A stretch of 64,000 nucleotides of DNA from Helicobacter felistomachi (GTDB lineage Bacteria > Campylobacterota > Campylobacteria > Campylobacterales > Helicobacteraceae): assembly GCF_030296895.1 (NCBI RefSeq), contig NZ_AP028022.1:558001-622000 (forward strand), in the 5' to 3' direction. Made by a program: the position numbers and the translations under genes. The notes under the pieces were generated by a model. That model did not search any database and was not told where the DNA came from. It saw nothing but the letters and a program-made list of their open reading frames with translations. Shown piece after piece: positions 51,958 to 61,303 of this stretch. Each line of letters opens with the position of its first letter. Within the stretch, counting starts at the first letter, position 1.

Positions 51958-53202
51958 CTACATTGCCTTAAAACCCCTTTTAGAGCCACACACCCACTCC
52001 CCGCCAATGTATAAACTCTGCACCCGCCTTGTCTGCAAGAGCCAGTGCAATACTCCTTGTAAATTGGGCTGAGCGTGAAAGCCAAATAGGGCAAAATCTG
52101 CCAAAAAACCCGTCTGCAAACTCCCCCCATGAAGCCCCAAAGCGTGGCTGGCGTGCAAAGTCGCCCCGAGCAAAATTTGGGGCAAGGCCTCTAAAAGCGG
52201 AACATTTAAGGCAAAAAGAGCGGTGCGCAATTCCTCTAAAAATAAAGTGTTGGCATTGGAGCTTGCGCCATCTGTGGCTAGGGCGGCCTTTATGCCCGCC
52301 TTTTTTATCTGTTTGAAGTCTAAAAGCGTGCCGCTCAACAAGCGATTCGAGCGGGGGCAAGAAATGAGCGTGGGATAGGCGATCTCTTTAGCGTGCTGTA
52401 AATGCGCTCTTGTGGCAAACAGGGCGTGCACTAAAAGCAAATTTTGCCCCTTAAACAAGTCTAAAAACTCCAAAGGGCTTTCATAGTGCGGGGCACTTAG
52501 CCCGTGTTTGGCGTAAAAGTCCTTGAAATACCCACCCCGTCCCTCTAAAAAGTCCAGCTCAGCCCGCGATTCTAAAAAATGCGCTGAGATGACAGGGCTT
52601 TGGTAGGTGTCTAGCACCTTCTTAGCCAAATCTTTATGCACAGAATAGGGGGCGTGGATGGCAATGGCGGGGGTGAATTTAGGACTTTGGCACTCAAGAC
52701 TTAAGGCGTGGCGTTTACTAAACGCCTCAAAAGCGGGGGCGATGTCGGCGTTTGCCCCGATGAGCTCGTCAAAGAACACCACCCTTAAAGGGCTATCCTT
52801 CAAAACAGAGCGATCCAAACCATAACTGCTGATCGCCCCCACACTCCCCACGCCCTGCATGAGCTGCTCGCTTACCGCCCTTTGCATGGGTGTGGCGGCT
52901 TTCTTTAAAACTTGGATGCGTTTAGACATGACAGAGCTAAGCCACCCCTCAAAGCTCCCATAACTAAAGTTGTTCTTTTGTGCCGCAAATTCAAAGTGGA
53001 TGTGCGGATTGGCTAAAGCGGGCATTAAAAGGGCGCTTTGATGAAACTGCGCTTTGGCACTTGGGTGTTTGGCGCAAAGTTTCGCATAATCGCCCACTTC
53101 TAAAATATGCTCTCCCTCAAACAACACCCCCCCATTGGCTAAAATGTCAAAGTCCGGGTTACACAAAAGGGTGCATTTTGCCCCCAAAATTCTAAGCCCC
53201 AT
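51958..53202 (-). CDS. mqnX: Aminodeoxyfutalosine deaminase (amidohydrolase, futalosine menaquinone pathway)
   Basis: A 414-residue amidohydrolase of the HP0267 type, the enzyme that deaminates 6-amino-6-deoxyfutalosine in the alternative menaquinone pathway used by Helicobacter. The metal ligands are visible: 'ANPHIHFEF' near 60, 'SAHFLES' near 200, 'LLVHALFAT' near 240 and 'LATDGASSNAN' near 300. Start at the ATG 53202, which lies inside the end of the dihydroorotase-like gene (11-base overlap); a longer frame to 53238 would overlap more. Central for respiration because menaquinone is the only quinone. Confidence 0.88.
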   Translation of the reverse strand: MGLRILGAKCTLLCNPDFDILANGGVLFEGEHILEVGDYAKLCAKHPSAKAQFHQSALLMPALANPHIHFEFAAQKNNFSYGSFEGWLSSVMSKRIQVLKKAATPMQRAVSEQLMQGVGSVGAISSYGLDRSVLKDSPLRVVFFDELIGANADIAPAFEAFSKRHALSLECQSPKFTPAIAIHAPYSVHKDLAKKVLDTYQSPVISAHFLESRAELDFLEGRGGYFKDFYAKHGLSAPHYESPLEFLDLFKGQNLLLVHALFATRAHLQHAKEIAYPTLISCPRSNRLLSGTLLDFKQIKKAGIKAALATDGASSNANTLFLEELRTALFALNVPLLEALPQILLGATLHASHALGLHGGSLQTGFLADFALFGFHAQPNLQGVLHWLLQTRRVQSLYIGGEWVCGSKRGFKAM

Positions 53203-54437
53203 AGACCATGTCCTCCCCTTGCAACACCAAGCGTACACGCCCCTTTAAAGGTGCTTGGTAGTAGGGGCTGTTGGGGTTATCTACCACTTTGTCCGCCTCA
53301 AGGTCTACAAGCATCAAGCGCGCCTCTTTGCCCTCTTGCACCACACCACAATTTAGGCGTAAAAATTTAGCCGGGGTGCTTGCCATTAACTCTATGAGCC
53401 TCTCTAGGCTCACCAAGCCTGTTTGCACCAAATGGGTGTAGGCTAAACTAAAGCTGTCCTCAATGCAGTGCACACCAAAGGGGGCTTCTTCAAAGATTTC
53501 TTGCGCTTTAGGCGGACGGGTGTAGTGCAGGCTGGTGAGGATGTCGATTTGCCCCTCTTTTAGGGCTGTTTGTAGGGCTTTTTGCTTCTCTTTGCTTTGC
53601 AGGGGGGGTAGGATTTTAAAGCGGGGGTCGTAGGTTTGATACACATGCTCGGTTAGGATTAGGTGGTGCAAGGGGGTTTGCACGAATAGGGGCGCGCCTA
53701 GAGATTTCAGGCTCGTGGCGATGTTTAAAGCATCGATCTCCACCACGCTGTCTAACATGGTGTCTATTTGGGTGTGCAAGGCCATGCTGGCGTATTTGCC
53801 GACTTCTTTGATTTGAATCAGGGGGCTTACACTAGGCAGTCCGAGTTTGTAAGCTAGGGCGGTTGCGCCCATGATGCCTAGCGTGGGCCGCCCCTCATAG
53901 CCACGCACCCCACACACTAGGGGCAGATTTAGCATTTTGGCATAATCTAAGGCAGGCAAGAGCTTTTGCCCCTCTAGGTTGTAAATGTAAAGGCAGGCGG
54001 GGCTAGTTAAATTGCTTACAATCTTAGATAAATTTTGCAGGCGTTGTTTGGCGTTTAAGGGGTGCAAACAAATGGGGTCTTTGGCTCTTTGCGCCTCTTT
54101 GGCGGTGGTGCTTTCTAAATGATCCTCTGCCTCTTTAAAGTCCAAAGGTTGCATTTCAGGCTCATGCAAAGAGTAAAGGGGCTCTAAATCAATCCCCATG
54201 AGCGCACCCACCCCCTTTAAAGGCTTGGGTTTTGAGCGTGGTGTAGGTGGCGGCTTGCAAATTGTGTAAAAACACGCCCAAATCCACAAGGCTAGGCAGC
54301 AGTGTGAGCCCCTTGCCATCTAAAACCTTTTCGCTCTCTGTGGCGGATAAAGATGGGCTAATTTCTGTGATGTGCTCGCCCACAATGCGGACATTTGCGC
54401 CCACACCGCCCATTAATTTAACATTTTCTAGTAACAA
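53192..54437 (-). pseudogene. pyrC: Dihydroorotase-like protein gene (HP0266 type), frameshifted and lacking the HxH metal motif
   Basis: The TTG at 54437 has a strong AAGGAGG site and opens 'ENVKLMGGVGANVRIVGEHITEI', 'LLPSLVDLGVFLHNLQ' and 'KTQAFKG', then leaves the frame at a G5 run (54211-54215) and stops at 54189. The other frame carries 'GVGALMGIDLEPLYS' through 'LPLVCGVRGYEGRP', 'GVHCIEDSFSLAYTHLVQTG' to 'EDMVYGA'. Active dihydroorotases have DxHxH where this has 'DLGVFLHN', so even when whole it would lack key metal ligands and be a non-catalytic paralogue. Both halves are well conserved; the extra G may be a read error. Confidence 0.8.
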
Positions 54438-54447
54438 AAGACCTCCT

Positions 54448-55179
54448 TCAAAGTTGCAGTAAGAATGTTCCCAAGCGATCCATTTGCCCGCTTAAAATGA
54501 GCACCCCCATGCCCACCAAGAGCAGACCCGAGAAAATCTCCACCGCCCGGCTATGCGCCCGCATTTTTTTAAGCACCCCCCACACTTGATTAAGCAACAA
54601 CGCCACCGCCAAAAAGGGCAGTCCAAAACCTAGCACAAACACGCCCAAAAGTGCCATGCCATAGGCGTGCTCTGCCCCACCAAGAAGCACAATGCTGGTG
54701 AAAATCGGGCCGATGCAAGGAGTCCACCCTAAAGCAAAACTCACCCCCAAGATGAAGGGGATGAGGCTGTTTAAAAAAGGGTTTTGAAACTCTAGACGCA
54801 TCTCTAGGGTTTTGCTTTTGTAGAGCCACTTGATGGGCAAGACCCCCAAAAAGTGCAGGCCAAAGACCACCACCACTAAGCCCGCCACCACCCTAACCCA
54901 GGGGGCGTTTAAATAAGCATGCATGATCCTTGCCATAGACACCCCGATGAGCCAAAAGACCAAACCAAAGCCCAGCACAAACAAGCCCGCCTTAGCCAAA
55001 ACCGCCAAACGCGGGGTATTGCCTGCCTTTAGTTCCTCTAAAGAAGTTTGCGAGATGTAGGACAAGTAGGCGGGGATTAAAGGCAAAACGCAGGGGCTCA
55101 AAAACGCCAAAATGCCCGCCAAAAACGAAGCAATCAAGGGTGTTTTGTCAAAGAGCGTCAAAAGGTTGTCCTCGAGCAT
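54448..55179 (-). CDS. ccdA: CcdA/DsbD-type thiol-disulfide membrane protein (HP0265 type)
   Basis: A 243-residue inner membrane protein with six helices that carries reducing equivalents to the periplasm, for cytochrome c maturation. The paired redox cysteines are in 'FLSPCVLPLIPAYLSY' (helix 1) and 'LGWTPCIGPIFTS' (helix 4), each with the proline-rich surroundings typical of CcdA. The ATG at 55179 is the first gene of the minus-strand run and diverges from the DEAD-box helicase gene. Confidence 0.9.
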   Translation of the reverse strand: MLEDNLLTLFDKTPLIASFLAGILAFLSPCVLPLIPAYLSYISQTSLEELKAGNTPRLAVLAKAGLFVLGFGLVFWLIGVSMARIMHAYLNAPWVRVVAGLVVVVFGLHFLGVLPIKWLYKSKTLEMRLEFQNPFLNSLIPFILGVSFALGWTPCIGPIFTSIVLLGGAEHAYGMALLGVFVLGFGLPFLAVALLLNQVWGVLKKMRAHSRAVEIFSGLLLVGMGVLILSGQMDRLGTFLLQL

Positions 55180-55198
55180 CTACCTAATCCTAAGTTTT

Positions 55199-55209
55199 TT
55201 GCTATAATA
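55199..55209 (+). promoter_or_regulatory. Extended -10 promoter of the DEAD-box helicase gene
   Basis: TTGCTATAATAC: TATAAT at 55203-55208 with an upstream TG, 53 bases before the ATG at 55262. A long leader for this window. It lies in the gap divergent from ccdA. Confidence 0.65.
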
Positions 55210-55261
55210 CCGCACAATTATAGTACACCTAGCATTTAGATTTAAGGACATTAAGCCACCG

Positions 55262-56659
55262 ATGCAAACCCCCGTTGAAGAAACCACCCAGCCCACGAAG
55301 TCTTTTAAAGATTTGGGCTTAAACTCCAAGATTTTAAAATCCATCGCCGAAGTGGGCTTCACCCAGCCTAGCCCCATACAAGAAAAGGCGATCCCTTTAG
55401 TGCTTGCAGGCAAGGATGTGATCGCCCAAGCCCAAACCGGCACGGGCAAAACCGCCGCCTTCGCCCTACCCATTATCCAAAACTTGCAGAACAATAAAAG
55501 CGTAGAAGCTTTGGTGATCACGCCCACTAGAGAGCTGGCGATGCAAGTGAGCGATGAGATTTTTAAACTCGGCAAAAGCTCACGCACCCGCACGATTTGT
55601 GTCTATGGCGGGCAGAGCATCCGCAAACAATGCGAACTTTTGGAGCGCAACCCGCAGGTGATGATCGCCACCCCGGGTAGGCTCTTAGACCACCTCAAAA
55701 ACAAACGCTTAAAACGCTTTGCGCCTAAAGTCGTGGTTTTGGATGAAAGCGATGAAATGCTCGACATGGGCTTTTTGGACGACATTGAAGAGATTTTTGA
55801 TTATCTGCCCGAAAATGCGCAGATTCTCTTATTTTCTGCCACCATGCCCCCGCCCATTAAAGAGTTGGCGAATAAAATTTTGCAAGACCCCGTGTCTATC
55901 CACATTGCCCCCACGCATGTAACAAACGCCGACATTGCGCAACGCTTTTATGTGATCAATGAACATGAGCGCAACGAAGCGATCATGCGCTTGTTGGATA
56001 AAGAAACCCCCAGCAAAAGCATCATTTTTATGCGGATGAAAAGAGAAGTGGATGAATTGCACCAATTTTTGAGTGCGAAGGGCTATAAGACCACGCCCCT
56101 ACACGGCGACATGGAGCAAAGGGCGAGGCAAGCTTCTATTAAAGCCTTTAAGTCCAAACAAGCGGATGTCTTGATCGCCACGGATGTGGCGAGTCGGGGG
56201 CTCGACATCAGCGATGTGAGCCATGTCTTTAACTACCACTTGCCCATAAACACAGAAAGCTATATCCACCGCATCGGGCGCACGGGGCGGGCAGGCAAAA
56301 AGGGCGTGGCGATCACGCTTATAACCCCTCTAGAGTATAAAGAATTGCAGCGCATGCAAAAGGACATCGGCTCGTCCTTAGAGCTTTATGAAATCCCTCA
56401 TATGGATGAAGACCGCTTGGTCAAAGCCCTCTCAAAAGTGGAAGTGGACGCAGAGGTGGTGAGCTTATACGAGCAACTGACTGAGCAGTTTGAACCCTCT
56501 CAGTTGGTGCTAAAGCTTTTAAGTTTGCAATTTAAGAGCCACAAGGTAGATTTAGGCCACATTTTTACAGAGACAAAGCCAAGCGAGTCTAAAAACCCCC
56601 AAAAAAGTTCAAGACCCCGCAAAAATGGGCGCTTTAAAGATTCTAGGCGCAAGCGTTAA
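55262..56659 (+). CDS. rhpA: DEAD-box RNA helicase (RhpA type)
   Basis: ATP-dependent RNA helicase; the sole DEAD-box helicase of H. pylori (RhpA, HP0247) works with RNase J in mRNA decay. The 465 residues have the Q motif 'GFTQPSPIQEKAIP', motif I 'AQTGTGKT', 'PTRELAMQ', 'ATPGRLLDH' and motif II in the variant form DESD ('VLDESDEMLDMGF'). 'LFSATMP' and the C-terminal motifs 'ATDVASRGLDI' and 'HRIGRTGRAGKKG' follow. A basic tail ('SSRPRKNGRFKDSRRKR') probably binds RNA. The ribosome site AAGGACA is unusually far (about 13 bases) from the ATG. Confidence 0.94.
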   Translation: MQTPVEETTQPTKSFKDLGLNSKILKSIAEVGFTQPSPIQEKAIPLVLAGKDVIAQAQTGTGKTAAFALPIIQNLQNNKSVEALVITPTRELAMQVSDEIFKLGKSSRTRTICVYGGQSIRKQCELLERNPQVMIATPGRLLDHLKNKRLKRFAPKVVVLDESDEMLDMGFLDDIEEIFDYLPENAQILLFSATMPPPIKELANKILQDPVSIHIAPTHVTNADIAQRFYVINEHERNEAIMRLLDKETPSKSIIFMRMKREVDELHQFLSAKGYKTTPLHGDMEQRARQASIKAFKSKQADVLIATDVASRGLDISDVSHVFNYHLPINTESYIHRIGRTGRAGKKGVAITLITPLEYKELQRMQKDIGSSLELYEIPHMDEDRLVKALSKVEVDAEVVSLYEQLTEQFEPSQLVLKLLSLQFKSHKVDLGHIFTETKPSESKNPQKSSRPRKNGRFKDSRRKR

Positions 56660-56698
56660 GAAATAGGAAAATAGGAAAATAGAAAGAGGTAAGGCATC

Positions 56699-57604
56699 AT
56701 GAATCACCCATACATTTGGCAAGACGGCGCTTTGGTTGAATTTGACAAGGCCAAAGTCCATGTCCTCAGTTATAGTTTGCATTACGCTAACCTCGTGTTT
56801 GAGGGCATCCGTGCTTACAAGGGCAAGGATGGCTTGTTTGTGTTCCGCTTGCACGATCACATGCAACGGCTTTTGGATTCTTGTAAGGCGGTGGGGCTAA
56901 AAACCCCCTACTCCATAGAAGAGCTGAGCCACGCCACACTAGAAACCTTGCGCGCGAACAAGTGCGATGCCAACACCTACATCCGCCCCTTTGTGTTTAT
57001 GGGGCTAGGCACACTTGGCATTTGTGCGAGCAATCCGCCTATCCACATCGCCATCGCCACCGTAACTTGGAAGGAGAACCCGCATGAGGGCATTAAGGTT
57101 AAAACCAGCTCTTACCGCAAGCCCAGCGTGCAATCAACCATGAATAAAGCCAAAGCCAGCTCCAACTACCTAAACTCCCAACTCTCTAAACAAGAAGCCC
57201 TAGATTGTGGTTGCGATGAGGGCTTGCTCTTAGATGTCAATGGCTTTGTGGCTGAGGGCTCGGCCGAGAGCTTTTTCATGGTGGCTAAGGATAAACTCAT
57301 TGTCCCCCCCCTAGATTATTCGCTAGATTCGATCACCCGCCAAACCATCATTGAGCTGGCCGCGCATTTAAACATCCCTATGGTGCACCGCCACATTGTG
57401 CGTGAAGAAATTTACAGCGCCCAAGAAGCTTTCTTTGTCGGCACAGGCATGGAGATCTTACCCATCAAATCTTTGGACTTTAGACCCATTGGCACAGACA
57501 AAAGGCCCATCACCAAAGCCTTGTTTGACACCTACATGAAGCTTGTCAAGGGCGAAACCACCGGTGGTTTGGAGAAATTCGCGCATTATGTCGTTCGAGT
57601 CTAA
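56699..57604 (+). CDS. ilvE: Branched-chain amino acid aminotransferase
   Basis: PLP enzyme of fold type IV that interconverts branched-chain amino acids and their keto acids with glutamate. The 301 residues show 'VHVLSYSLHYANLVFEGIRAYKG' near residue 20, the PLP lysine in 'TMNKAKASSNYLNSQL' near 150 and 'CDEGLLLDVNGFVAEGSAESFFMV' near 175. 'FFVGTGMEILPI' is near the end. AGAGGT lies 10 bases before the ATG. Separate from the helicase gene by 40 bases with no clear promoter, so read-through is possible. Confidence 0.95.
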   Translation: MNHPYIWQDGALVEFDKAKVHVLSYSLHYANLVFEGIRAYKGKDGLFVFRLHDHMQRLLDSCKAVGLKTPYSIEELSHATLETLRANKCDANTYIRPFVFMGLGTLGICASNPPIHIAIATVTWKENPHEGIKVKTSSYRKPSVQSTMNKAKASSNYLNSQLSKQEALDCGCDEGLLLDVNGFVAEGSAESFFMVAKDKLIVPPLDYSLDSITRQTIIELAAHLNIPMVHRHIVREEIYSAQEAFFVGTGMEILPIKSLDFRPIGTDKRPITKALFDTYMKLVKGETTGGLEKFAHYVVRV

Positions 57605-57613
57605 AGGAAGTGT

Positions 57614-58703
57614 ATGCCCATTGATCTCAACGAGCATCTAAAAAAAAAGCAGGGCAACCAGCCCGAGTCCCCTAAAACCCCCCAAGAACAACACGCCTTT
57701 TAGACCCCCCTTGGGGCCCAATCTTTGGCAGTCTAAAAAACTCACTTCTCTCGTTGTCTTTTTGATTGTCGTGGCTTTGCTCTTTTTGGCTAAACCCTTT
57801 ATGGTGATCCAGTCCGGCGAAATCGGCATTAAGGTGACGGCAGGGCGTTACGACCCCATCCCCTTGCAACCCGGGATACACTTCTTTATCCCCCTAGTGC
57901 AAGACATTTTAGTCATAGACACCCGCGTGCGGACGATCAACTTTTCCCGCACAGAGGACATGGGCATTGTAGGCAAAAATCAGGGGATTTTTAGAAACGA
58001 TGCGATCAATGTGATGGACTCCAGAGGGCTCACCGTTTCCATTGAGCTCACCGTGCAATACCGCCTAAACGCCCAAACCACGCCCCAAACGATCGCCACT
58101 TATGGCCTCAGTTGGGAGCAAAAGATCATCAACCCCGTGGTGCGTGATGTCGTGCGCTCTGTGGTGGGGCGTTATCCGGCTGAAGACTTGCCCATCAAAC
58201 GCAACGAAATCGCCGCCCTCATCAATACCGACATTAATAAAGAGGTGTCTAAACTCCCCAATGCCCCCGTGCAGCTCACCTCCATCCAGCTAAGAGAAAT
58301 TGTTTTACCCACTAAAATTAAAGAACAAATTGAAAAGGTGCAGATCGCCCGCCAAGAGTCCGAGCGGGTGAAATACGAAGTGGAGAAAGCCAAACAAGAA
58401 GCCCAAAAAGCCGCCGCTTTGGCTAAGGGCGAAGCGGACGCGAACCGCATTAAAGCGCAAGGCGTGGCGGATGCGATCGTGATCGAGGCGAAGGCCAAAT
58501 CTGCCGCTAATACCAGCATCGCCCAAAGCTTGACAGAGAAGCTGTTAAACTTGCGCCAAATTGAAACACAAGGGCAATTTAACGAGGCGCTAAAAACCAA
58601 TAAAAACGCCCAAATTTTCCTAGTTCCTGGTGGAGCTGTACCCAACATTTGGTTAGACACAAAGAGTCGCCAAAAGGCAACCGCCACCACGCACAATAAA
58701 TGA
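57614..58703 (+). CDS. SPFH/prohibitin-family membrane protein (HP0248 type), probable frameshift near the N-terminus
   Basis: Main frame from a TTG at 57711: one transmembrane helix ('TSLVVFLIVVALLFLAKPFM') followed by a prohibitin/HflC-like domain ('IQSGEIGIKVTAGRYDPIPLQPGIHFFIPLVQDI') and a coiled coil ('QIARQESERVKYEVEKAKQEAQKAAALAKGEADANRIKAQGVADA'). It ends 'IFLVPGGAVPNIW'. Such proteins form membrane-bound rings or microdomains. The ATG at 57614 with AAAGGAAG upstream gives 'MPIDLNEHLKKKQGN' in a different frame, the more natural start. The two frames can be joined by one base change in the A9 run (57640-57648) or the C6 run (57678-57683). Without it only the weak TTG start is available. 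Confidence 0.8.
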
Positions 58704-59236
58704 TCGACACAACCACCCTTTTGCACTCCATCCTCGCCCATTTAAAAATCTTTTGGGCCAACGCCAGCCCCTTTGCATTGGTGATCTTTGGGGCGCATTG
58801 TGCGTTTTTTTTATGCTTTTATATCTCGGGGCTCTTGTTTCGGGGCTTTATATCCTACGTTTTCTACATTCTAGCCACTTCGTGCATGCTAGGTGCCCCC
58901 ATTGCGGTGCGCTACATCCTTGAAGAGCAGCTGTTTAAGATCCAAACCAACATCTACGAAGCCTTTTCTTTCACCTACACTAACGCCTTCATGGCGAAAG
59001 TCAATGTCAAAAATGTCGGCCGTTTGACCATCAACCAATGTCTTTTGCGCCTAGATGTTCTGCACCAACCGCACAACAGACTCCAAGGCCATTTATACCA
59101 ATGGGTGTTTGTACACACCTACACCCAAACTTTTAAGGTGCAACTCCCCCCGCAAAAAGCCAAAGATTTGGTGATGGACATTGAGGGTTACCCTTACAAA
59201 CAAGCCCCCTTTAAACTCTCCGCAAGTTGCTATTGA
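58700..59236 (+). CDS. DUF2393-type membrane protein (HP0249 type)
   Basis: A 178-residue protein with two N-terminal membrane helices ('FALVIFGAHCAFFLCFYISGLL' and 'VFYILATSCMLGAPIAVRYIL') and a C-terminal beta-rich domain outside the membrane ('AFMAKVNVKNVGRLTINQCLLRLDVL...'). The beta part resembles FxLYD/DUF2393 proteins. It overlaps the SPFH gene by 4 bases (ATGA), so the two products are probably made together and may interact. Function unknown. Confidence 0.78.
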   Translation: MIDTTTLLHSILAHLKIFWANASPFALVIFGAHCAFFLCFYISGLLFRGFISYVFYILATSCMLGAPIAVRYILEEQLFKIQTNIYEAFSFTYTNAFMAKVNVKNVGRLTINQCLLRLDVLHQPHNRLQGHLYQWVFVHTYTQTFKVQLPPQKAKDLVMDIEGYPYKQAPFKLSASCY

Positions 59237-59243
59237 TCGCCTG

Positions 59244-59271
59244 TTGCATTTTTACCAAAATTCGTTATAAT
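59244..59271 (+). promoter_or_regulatory. Sigma70-type promoter of flavodoxin
   Basis: TTGCAT at 59244-59249 and TATAAT at 59266-59271, spacing 16. It is one of the best promoters in the window, 35 bases before the ATG of fldA. Confidence 0.7.
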
Positions 59272-59306
59272 GAGCGGGTTTATCTTTAAAAAACGAAAGG
59301 ATTAGC

Positions 59307-59798
59307 ATGGCAATTGGTATTTTTTATGGGACAGACAGCGGCAACTCCGAAACAATCAGCAATAAGATCGCTGAAAAACTAGGCGGAGCCAAGGTTTTTG
59401 ATGTGGCGAAAGCCTCTAAAGCCGATTTTGATGGCTTTAGCTCTGTGGTCTTGGTGGCACCCACTGCCGGGGCTGGAGATTTACAAAGCGATTGGGAGGA
59501 GTTCTTAAGCACTCTTAGCGATGCAGATTTCGCGAGCAAAACCATCGCTTTAGTGGGCTTAGGCGATCAAGACACCTATTCTGAAACCTTTGCTGAGGGC
59601 ATTTTCCACATTTACGAAAAAGCCAAAGCGGGTAAAGTCGTGGGCTTCACTTCCACAGATGGCTACAATTTTGAGGCTTCTAGGTCTGTAGAAGGCGGTA
59701 AATTCGTGGGACTCGTGCTGGATGAAGATAATCAAGACGACCTCACCGACAGCCGCATCGACGCTTGGATCGGTGAAGTGAAAGGTCAACTCTCATAA
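59307..59798 (+). CDS. fldA: Flavodoxin
   Basis: Small FMN electron carrier, 163 residues, the acceptor of pyruvate oxidoreductase (PorGDAB) in Helicobacter and essential there. The FMN phosphate loop is '[15 protein letters not shown]' at residues 7-21. The isoalloxazine-binding loops are '[16 protein letters not shown]' near 50-65 (with alanine where many have tyrosine or tryptophan, as in H. pylori FldA) and '[11 protein letters not shown]' near 90. AAAGGA lies 6-7 bases before the ATG. Has its own strong promoter. Confidence 0.96.
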   Translation: MAIGIFYGTDSGNSETISNKIAEKLGGAKVFDVAKASKADFDGFSSVVLVAPTAGAGDLQSDWEEFLSTLSDADFASKTIALVGLGDQDTYSETFAEGIFHIYEKAKAGKVVGFTSTDGYNFEASRSVEGGKFVGLVLDEDNQDDLTDSRIDAWIGEVKGQLS

Positions 59799-59870
59799 TT
59801 TTTCCAAATGGGGGTTTATTCACTCTAAAAGCGTATACTGTAGTTTCTAAACTTGTTGAAAGGAGCTAAA

Positions 59871-60434
59871 GTGTTTCGAACACGCTTTTTGCCCCCCACG
59901 TTGCTCTGTTTGGGGATTTTAGGTTTCTCGGCTTGCACCAGCACACACAAGAAAGATGTTTTTCTAGCCAATGTGCCCGCTTGGATGCTTGAAGACCGTA
60001 GTGCCTTCATCACGCAGGGCATCGATAGTTCGCACATCATAGACGGGCAGATCGCCCGCTCGGAGAAAATCGCTAGGGAGCGGGCGCGCTTTCGAGTCGC
60101 CCAGCACATCGGCAAACAAATTAAAGATGTGTTCAAACAAACCCAAAACGCCAATCAACGCCCCTTTGATGACAATATTTTTAAACAGATTGTCCAAGCC
60201 ATCGCTGCCAGCCTAGATCAGGGAGTTCAGCTGGGCGAATACATCAACCCCAATAACCAAGAAGTTTTTATTTTGGTGCGCGTGGATGGCTACGATCGGG
60301 GCTTGCTTGAAAAGAATTTGCTCGCCATCAAACCCATCCACCTCAACACCATCAAAGCCTTGCAGCAAGCGGTCCACCAAGTCTTTAAGGACGCGATGAG
60401 TTATGGCGAGGTGAAAGTCCCCCAAAGCATGTAG
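59871..60434 (+). CDS. LPP20-family lipoprotein
   Basis: A 187-residue lipoprotein from the GTG at 59871, with AGGAG 5-6 bases upstream. The lipobox is 'LGFSAC' with Cys22. The mature part has 'NVPAWMLEDRSAFITQGIDSS', then 'ARERARFRVAQHIGKQIKDVF' and 'NQEVFILVRVDGYDRGLLEKNL'. This matches the LPP20 layout (H. pylori 'APDWVVGDL', 'ATAKARANLAANLK', 'DRVFVLVGLDK'). LPP20-type proteins are outer membrane lipoproteins of unknown role; in H. pylori three of them lie next to the Trx2 gene. Here the gene follows flavodoxin. Confidence 0.8.
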   Translation: MFRTRFLPPTLLCLGILGFSACTSTHKKDVFLANVPAWMLEDRSAFITQGIDSSHIIDGQIARSEKIARERARFRVAQHIGKQIKDVFKQTQNANQRPFDDNIFKQIVQAIAASLDQGVQLGEYINPNNQEVFILVRVDGYDRGLLEKNLLAIKPIHLNTIKALQQAVHQVFKDAMSYGEVKVPQSM

Positions 60435-60715
60435 GTTAAGAAAGCCCCATGGGTTTGGTAAAGCCTAGCCACCACCACAGCTCCCAAGGCTAAAAGAGGC
60501 TGTGGGTGATGTGCTTTCTGATAGAGAGTTTGGCTAAGCCTAGTCCCAGCGCGGGTGCAAAGGGCACGCTAAAAATCCCCACATTAAATGTAAATTTTGG
60601 TTCGCAAAATCGGGTAGGATTAGACTTGAGTGTTTGGCTAAACCAACCCTTTCTCTTAAAATAAGCTCAACCACTTACCTTAACTCGCCACAACGCCTAC
60701 TTTATTTTTGTAAAG
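60435..60715. other. Intergenic region with a possible membrane-protein remnant on the minus strand
   Basis: About 280 bases without a gene. On the minus strand a short open stretch reads 'FNVGIFSVPFAPALGLGLAKLSIRKHITHSLF' in two overlapping parts, then a stop. It looks like the end of a helical membrane protein but is not recognised. No promoter of note before the following gene. Confidence 0.3.
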
Positions 60716-61303
60716 ATGTGTTGCAAATTGCTAAGCAGTTGCAGGCAAGCAAATCTACACAGGCAAGCGAAATACCATCCATTAACGGATAAACGGGATT
60801 TACAAAACAAGGCGTTTGGGGATAAAAACTGGGTACTTGACAGGCTTTTAGAGGCTTGTAAAGACGAAATTTTCCCCTTTTGTGTGCGCCTAGCCCCTGA
60901 AGATGTGGGCTTACAAGCAGCCAAAGAGGTGCTCAAAAAAGAACTACGCATTTATCACAACAATGAAGAAGGGCGGTGCAACGATGACTATTGCTACACC
61001 CCTTCTTTGGACGACTACAAAGAACAACAGAGCAAATTTCAAGAGGCGTTTATTGCCTTTACAAAACACTTAACCCCCTTTTTAAAAGACACCCCTAAGC
61101 TTTCACAGACTGAACAATTACAAGGCTGGTTTGTCTTTGTGGAGTTGGAGTGGGAGCGGTGTCTCAAGGCGTGGCAGAAGTTTTACAAACTTTACAAAGA
61201 GGAGTGCAAAGCCAAGGGGGTAAAAAAAAGATTTACCCTTGCGATATGGAAACGGCGACTAGGGGAGCTTATAAGGATTTTGATAAGTCTTATGATTTAT
61301 TAA
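60716..61303 (+). CDS. N-terminal part of a large accessory protein of unknown function (frameshifted from the next ORF)
   Basis: A 195-codon frame, not recognised. It is soluble and rich in aromatic and charged residues ('KNWVLDRLLEACKDEIFPFCVRLAPEDVGLQAAKE', 'GWFVFVELEWERCLKAWQKFYKLYKEECKAKG'). After 'KAKGVKK' the frame loses its sense, and the next ORF carries on with 'IYPCDMETATRGAYKDFDKSYDLL'. The switch lies at a G5-T-A8 run (61216-61229). Joined, the two make a protein of about 945 residues. The start ATG has no clear ribosome site, so the true beginning is uncertain. Confidence 0.6.
   Translation: MCCKLLSSCRQANLHRQAKYHPLTDKRDLQNKAFGDKNWVLDRLLEACKDEIFPFCVRLAPEDVGLQAAKEVLKKELRIYHNNEEGRCNDDYCYTPSLDDYKEQQSKFQEAFIAFTKHLTPFLKDTPKLSQTEQLQGWFVFVELEWERCLKAWQKFYKLYKEECKAKGVKKRFTLAIWKRRLGELIRILISLMIY

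Noticed and set aside
55180-55593. 137-codon minus-strand ORF at the start of the DEAD-box helicase gene
   Set aside because: Antisense to a helicase gene with all motifs; it would also abut ccdA without a promoter.
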